From Carex sylvatica (Eukaryota; Streptophyta; Magnoliopsida; Poales; Cyperaceae), in the NCBI GenBank assembly GCA_964058845.1, contig CAXKVR010000476.1:1-64000 (forward strand): a DNA stretch of 64,000 nt. The letters are read 5' to 3'. Position numbers and translations under genes: made by a program. The notes beneath the pieces are model-generated. The model did no database searches and was not told the origin of the DNA. It saw only the letters and a list, made by a program, of their open reading frames with translations. Below, in pieces: positions 58,296-64,000 of the stretch (position 1 is its first letter; each line of letters starts with the position of its first letter).

Positions 58296-58855
58296 GGCAG
58301 AATTTCATGTGTACCCCTAAAAAAATCTCATTATTACGAATTTTTCTCTTTAAAATTCATAATATATATTTACCCTTCTAAATTTCAAAAAGTTACAAAT
58401 TTATCCAATATATTGTCTTTCCAATTAAAACTCATTCTATATTTATAAATTGATAATTTTATTCTTTATTAAAAAAAATATATATGTAATCACATTAAAA
58501 AAAAAAAAAATTGGTCTTATAATCAGTCAGTTGTGAGGACAAATGATCTTTTACTCGTGATATACACAAACATAGGTTAAATGTCACTGTCTATGCATCA
58601 CAAATACATAAATGAATCATTTGCCAATAAAAACCAATCAAATTTAAGATTGAACATATTTGTTACACAAAATATATATTCTTGTTTTTTAATAAAGAGT
58701 AAAATAGGTGCTTACTAAATGTAAAACGAACTTCAATAGAAAAGACAATAAATTGGGTTAATTTATGAATTTTTTAATAGAAAGGTAGATATTATGTATT
58801 TTAGAGGGAGGGAATACATAATTTTGTGATTTTTTGAGGGGTAGAAACCCCCCCT
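58296..58855. mobile_element. MITE with 8-bp TSD, confirmed by an empty site
   Basis: The 560-bp element is flanked by AAAATGAA at 58288-58295 and 58856-58863. Its ends are imperfect inverted repeats (TACCCCTAAAAAAATC on the left, GATTTTTTGAGGGGTA on the right). The related flank at about 1510-1545 (GGAAATCAAATGAATTGATCAG) is uninterrupted and has a single target copy. The 8-bp duplication would suit hAT. Confidence 0.82.
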
Positions 58856-59035
58856 AAAATGAATTAATCAGCTTGCAAAGCAAAAGAGAGCAATCAAAGT
58901 AACAAACAAACAAACAAACAAAATAACTCTTCATGAAATGTTCATATTTCATTATCTTCAATCCCATACTTACATAGATTAAGCCAAAGCATTAGCTAGC
59001 AACGGACAGCTAAAAAGTCAGATGATATAAAGAAA

Positions 59036-60551
59036 CTATCTGAAGATGACAGCTGCATTTCTCAAGGCCAAGTACCGTTGCACATGCTCGTTTGGCAGAT
59101 TTCTGACCTGTCTGAACACCTCTGGGTCAGCATACCGCAGCTTTGTCCTTGGATCTACATATGGGGCCTACATTGAATATTTAAACAGATCTTGGTCAAA
59201 ATGCTTGAAAGATTAAAAAAAAATAGAAAGAAAATGAAGGATAAATCAAAGGGACGACTAAGGAGGTGCCTTGAACCTGTATCCTCTCAGGTATATGTAA
59301 GGTGGGGCCCACTACTTTACGGCTTCATATTAACTCAAAAACAGTTCCTATTCGGGATAGCGCAGGGGCCAGTATTATTTGTGCTTTGAGATCCACTAGT
59401 GCTAAAAGATTAAAAGAAGGTTCGGATCCACTAGTGCTAAAAGATTCTCTTTTACGGTACCCAGGAGGATCCAAATTCCTTGACCGGTATCAGTCTGGAT
59501 TTTTATAAATGAAACTGAAAATATCTATTAATGCCAAACCCACGGGTTTCAATCTTATTACTTTATTATTGTATATTAGTGAACAAAAAACAACATTATG
59601 TTGCCATACCAATTGTCTTTTGCACCAATCAGGTCTGATACTGGTACAGATTACCAAGTCTGGTCCTAACTCAGTGGTGTCAACTCAATTCATCTTGCAG
59701 AACATACCTAACCAACAACCAAAAAATCTCGATGAAATATAAAAACATAGAGAGCAGATAGTATATCACCTCAAAGCCAGTGATGTCACAATATTTCTTT
59801 GGAGGATACATAGATGGAGGAGCCTCAATATTCAAATCTAGAGGCAAAACAAGAGCCAATGATAATTTTAATAAAGAAAAAAGCAATAAAAGTACAGGAA
59901 TATTATGAATTGGATAAAACAAATATAGCACAAAGCTAATTCTAACCTTGCTACTGCTAAGCTTCCTAACCACAAAAACCCCTAATAAACAATTGGTCTA
60001 ATCATTTGATTGCTGTCATCCAATCAAACCTTTTAAATCTTGATTAACATAATAATTATATAGGGAGACATAATCATCATCCAAGTCAGAAAAAGTAACA
60101 ATATGCTAATTCCTGGGCATGACCTCAATTTTTTGGATTCTGGTGTTAACTCTGCCATTTAATTGAGTAATTTCCTGATAAATAGGGGACCAAAGGATTA
60201 AAATTATGGACAGTGACGATTAATAGGGTAATTTACTGTGATTTTGAAACAGTGCAAATAATGAACTTGAGGAACTCCCATCTAAGTATATCAAGAAAAT
60301 AGATTTTAGGAAAACTCAGCTCAAGAACTAACGAAAAATTCAGAAAAGAAAAATAAAGAACAAGAAATGAGCGTACAATTGGGTTCATCAGGGTGTAAGG
60401 AGAGGAAATTCTCAGCTTGAAGGAGCTGCTTTAGATGCTTCCAGTACCGTGCTCTCGACTGTCCTTTCGGATACTTATCTCCCGTTTGTACCTTCTTGAA
60501 TGGCATCACTGGAGGAAGCACCAGCTCCGACCGCACCACATCCGGCTCCAT
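59036..60551 (-). CDS. INO80C: INO80 chromatin-remodelling complex subunit C (Ies6-like), three exons
   Basis: Nuclear protein of the INO80 nucleosome-remodelling complex; Ies6/INO80C pairs with Arp5 in known complexes. Exon 1 is 60551-60377 (ATG at 60551), exon 2 is 59837-59770 and exon 3 is 59167-59036; both introns are GT-AG. The lengths 175, 68 and 132 nt sum to 375 nt, giving 124 aa. The N-terminus contains PVMPFKKVQTGD and YWKHLKQLLQAE. The YL1_C domain occupies about residues 58-110 with IEAPPSMYPPKKYCDITG and APYVDPRTKLRYAD, followed by VRNLPNEHVQRYLALRNA. The size matches the short plant homologues. Intron 2 contains a 26-bp direct duplication near 59390-59446. A degraded copy lies at 1440-3470. 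Confidence 0.9.
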
Positions 60552-62030
60552 TTCTTGCCTTGCCGTTTATTTCGTTCCGTCTAACTAGGGTTTTTGTCCC
60601 TCAAGTTCTGATTCCCCGTTGAAGAAGAAGGGACTATAGAGAGAACGGGAGGACCGGATCTTCTCCATTGTTTATCGTTGTAGGATCACTTGGATGATAC
60701 AACTTGGATGATCTTGCAACGTCCGTCTCATATCAGACGAATCTCTTTTTCAACAGAGTAAATTTTAGACTGTACGATCGAAAACAGACAATTCAGATCT
60801 TCATCTCGAAAAAATTTGTGTTCATGTTGGTTGGATATTGTAGTTACAGCCTTACAGGGATCAGTGATGAGACTCATTCCTGATTTGGGCCTCAATTTTG
60901 TTCTTCTAGCTCGGGAGATTACCCAAACTGGGCCTGATAGTAGGAGGCATTTTTTTTCGGTCGAATAGGACTCAGCTCAGCGCCCAATGTCAATGATTCA
61001 GAGTTTTTTTTTTTTTGTTTTCTTGAAAATATTCAGGAAAGCTGTGAAGTAGTGAGAGAAATCAAACTCTTGATATTTAGATTACTAACAGTTTTAGAAT
61101 TTTTTTTCTAACCAATTGTGATACTTTTCCGATTTAGAGCTTTTAAAAAATAAAAAAGATTAACGGCTCATGTCGGTGGATGTTACTTAATAATTTAATG
61201 ATTAAACGGGACAAAATATCTGATAAAATGTCCAATATTCATACATTGTTATATAATAAAAAAAGGTAAATTGATAATTAAATCATATAACTTAATAATA
61301 TAGTCTTAATTTCATAGCAAGGTTAAATTTAATAGTTAAAAACTTCAAATATTAAAATCTGTCAAGTTTCTTTCAATCCGTTCTTTCCGCACTAAGAGAT
61401 CTACTTTTTCTTCAATGTTGTGTGATGTATAAATCTTTACATTTCAGTACCACTTGATAACGACTGTGAAAGTTTCTCAAAAAATGAAAAATAAACAGAG
61501 ATATCTACTTTTTCAGAACATAATCTGCATAATTGTCATAATATTTTAAATCTATTTTTTAAAAGAATTTTTACATGGTCCAAAACTCAATACATCAGCT
61601 TATATGTCGTTTACTTTTGTTTCTTAAGAGCTTGTCAGCATCAAAACAAATAACCTATTGTAAATTTTATTCTTATTTTTTCTACCAGTAGTATCAAGTT
61701 AATTGCTAGGTTATGTTTCGTTTTCAAATCAGAAAATGGGCTTAAGGTCAGAGCCTCAATATATACAGTATCACACGCCTCAACTTTTATATTAAGAGGA
61801 ACTAAAAAATATAAATTTAAAAAATCAGTTTACGAAAATTTCGGAATATATACAAGATTCCATAAACTATGTGTCTGATCCAGACGTCATAATTTATGGC
61901 AAAAAAAAATTCCGGATTTAGCCTTATAACCTCCCCTTTACTTTGTGCAGCGATGAATTTAGCGAGCTCTCTTCTTTTGTTTGTGCCTCCACGTCTGTAC
62001 TTATGCATGCAATTGGAGATTGTTATTGGT
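60552..62030. other. INO80C 5' flank and intergenic DNA
   Basis: The first 100 bp include the likely 5' UTR of INO80C. The rest is AT-rich; I see no further gene. Confidence 0.5.
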
Positions 62031-62443
62031 GAGTAAAACTAGGGTGTTCTTAAGTTCACCAAGGTGTTTAGTGAGCTTAACTTCAAAATATATTATATCA
62101 GTTTTAAACGATAAATTCAAGCTGTTGAAATTCATCTACTTTACACATGATGAATTTACATGTAAAGATTTTAAGTTTTTAAATTATTTTAATATAAAAT
62201 CAAGCAGTCAAAATTAAAAGGTTTATAAATTAATTTTAGTGCATTCATTTTTTGAATATTTTTTTATTACTTGACTTTATACAAAATTAATTCAAAATTT
62301 TACAAATTTTATATGTAAATTTATCACTCACAAAGTAAATCGGTTTCAACGGTTTGAATTTGTTATTTGAAACTAATCAAATAGATTTTGGAGTTAAGCT
62401 CACCAAAGTATTTGATAAGCTTAAGAACACCCTAGTTCTACTC
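62031..62443. mobile_element. Mutator-type MITE, complete copy of the ACTAGGGTGTTC family
   Basis: About 413 bp with termini GAGTAAAACTAGGGTGTTCT and the inverse AGAACACCCTAGTTCTACTC. The left flank GTTATTGGT (62022-62030) reappears on the right as GTTTATTGGT (62444-62453), a 9-bp duplication with one extra T. The perfect 9-bp duplication of copy 1 (2408) supports the Mutator assignment over hAT. Confidence 0.82.
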
Positions 62444-62453
62444 GTTTATTGGT

Positions 62454-64000
62454 TGCATATATGATACTTTCTTTTGTTGTTCGTTTCTCAAAATTTTGGA
62501 AGACTTGGATTGAGTTTTGATGAAATAAAAGAATATGTCTATTAAGAATGGTACGACGATAGGATTGAGGAAAATTGTTAGTCTTTAGTTTTGTATTAGG
62601 AATTTTGGACCGTAGGTTTTTAAAGATTTTTAAGGGATAATTTTGCATGTAGCGAAGGCGGCGTTCGGTTTTGAACTTCATAGTCTAGGACGTTATAAAT
62701 TAGGAAGCTCATATGAGTATTTGTGCTTTAGTATTTGCATTGTACTTGTGTCTTAATTGTCATAATTGTTTGGAAGGACTGTAAAAATTGTAATGTTAAT
62801 TTTTTTTTCTAAAGTATTTATATCTATGCATAGAAATATTATACCTATGAGGTGAATTATTTTTACATAAATAATTATCTTTCTAACTAAATCTTTCAAA
62901 ACGTACCCATACCATAAAAATATTTGGAAGATCATTCAAACTATATTTGGGACCATACATATTTTTAGAGGTTTTTTTTTCTCCGTTCAATCTCATTTAT
63001 ATTTCTGATGATCTGTAAGGAATTTTGTGAATCTAAAATCACGAATTTTGTGAATTATTCTGATGATATGAATTTTGTGAATCTAAAACCATGAACGTCT
63101 TCTATGCAATTTTCTTTTTCAAATGAGATTCATGATAACGTACTTTCGGACTCATCATCATGCAAGTATTTATACATATAGTTGTCATTTTTTTTTATAT
63201 ATGACACTAAATTATATCTAAAATTATTAATATCAAGTATTGTAAATATTTATATCTGTGCACTGAAGTATTTATATTTTTAAAGTCAACTATATTTGTT
63301 AGAGGAATGTTGACGTGGATACAATTGGAGAACTAAAAAATAAAATTATCATATCAAATTACGAATGCAAGTGTTAATATCTTATGTTTCAAATATTTAT
63401 ACTTATAAAGGTTAATGCAGAGATGAATACGGTGACTGAAAAAAAAGATCATATAATTAGTAAAAACTATAGTACAATCTTTCTCAACCTACGATACGAA
63501 TACTTCAGGAAGAGTTAAATAAATTATTCTATAAATTATGGCGTTCATAAACTATTTTTTTCTTCCTCTTTTTTCATTTTGTCTGGAACGTTTCGGTCGG
63601 ACGTCATAGTCTAAGACGTTTGTTAATTCCTACTATCTAAGATTGTCGAATATTCTTTTTTCTTTTTCTTTTTTTTTAAAAAAGTGGTTCTCTTGGTAGT
63701 CGGAAATTGAAAAAAAAATGCGTTGTGGTGTACCGATGTGTTTTGTACGAAAACCGACATGCATGTCACATACTGTATCAAAATGTGTTAGTTTTGAAAA
63801 TTTCAACTATGATATGTCTAATAGCAAGACGCATGACGTGTTCGTCTGTGTCGGCATGTATCATGCCATATTATTTTAGTATTTTGGACAAAAATCACTA
63901 AAAAATAATTAAACAGTAGAAAATTACAATAAAATTGATTATTTTTTAAAATAAGGCCCATATAATTAAATAAAGATTTTTATCCTCCAATCATTCTCAA
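62454..64000. other. Intergenic, no feature recognised
   Basis: AT-rich. Short open frames have no recognisable domain and look like chance. No tRNA or repeat was identified. Confidence 0.5.

Noticed and set aside
59386..59472. GGATCCACTAGT and GGTACC strings that resemble a cloning polylinker in INO80C intron 2
   Set aside because: The surrounding bases do not match vector polylinkers, and the motif is part of a local 26-bp duplication in ordinary intron sequence. Treated as coincidence.
63707..63901. 64-codon plus-strand ORF
   Set aside because: No start context, domain or homologous copy in the window; consistent with chance in AT-rich DNA.

Overview
This is a plant nuclear DNA window, most likely from a eudicot: AT-rich, with spliced plant-type genes and many plant retrotransposons and small DNA transposons. 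No species call is justified from the sequence alone.

Host genes, all on the minus strand. Two tandem paralogues of a leucine-rich-repeat receptor kinase (LRR-VIII-1 subfamily, the HPCA1/At5g49760 group) lie at 8429-27704 and 43454-56825. I reconstructed 19 exons for each from splice sites. Both give an uninterrupted 2802-nt reading frame (933 aa) with signal peptide, LRRs, one membrane helix and a kinase domain with all key residues. Each gene carries a Ty1-copia retrotransposon, in a different intron and in opposite orientation relative to the gene. Upstream of the second kinase gene, at 59036-60551, is a three-exon gene for the 124-aa INO80 chromatin-remodelling subunit C (Ies6/INO80C, YL1_C domain). 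A broken, transposon-riddled copy of this small gene lies at about 1.4-3.5 kb. Shared flanking sequence at about 1.44, 42.37 and 58.2 kb suggests an ancestral kinase-INO80C block that was tandemly duplicated and then partly lost.

Transposons. The first kinase gene holds an old, broken Copia element (9730-21648), into which a young non-autonomous Gypsy element (10034-17271) has inserted. The Gypsy has near-identical 1.42-kb LTRs, a tRNA-Asp primer site, a single gag-protease ORF and no reverse transcriptase. The second kinase gene holds a nearly intact Copia element (48918-54480) with a perfect 5-bp target duplication, one in-frame stop and one 1-bp frameshift. The space between the genes (28-43 kb) and both ends of the window contain LINE fragments, a solo LTR, SINE-like repeats, a hAT element, several foldback MITEs with 9-bp (Mutator-type) target duplications, a composite element of alternating inverted 300-bp units, and a possible DNA transposon at 29.4-33.2 kb holding an unrecognised ORF.

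The most notable observations are the paired intronic Copia insertions in intact paralogous receptor genes, the shortened cysteine region of both receptors, the composite palindromic element, and a GC-rich near-palindromic repeat shared between the Gypsy LTR and its gag-protease ORF.
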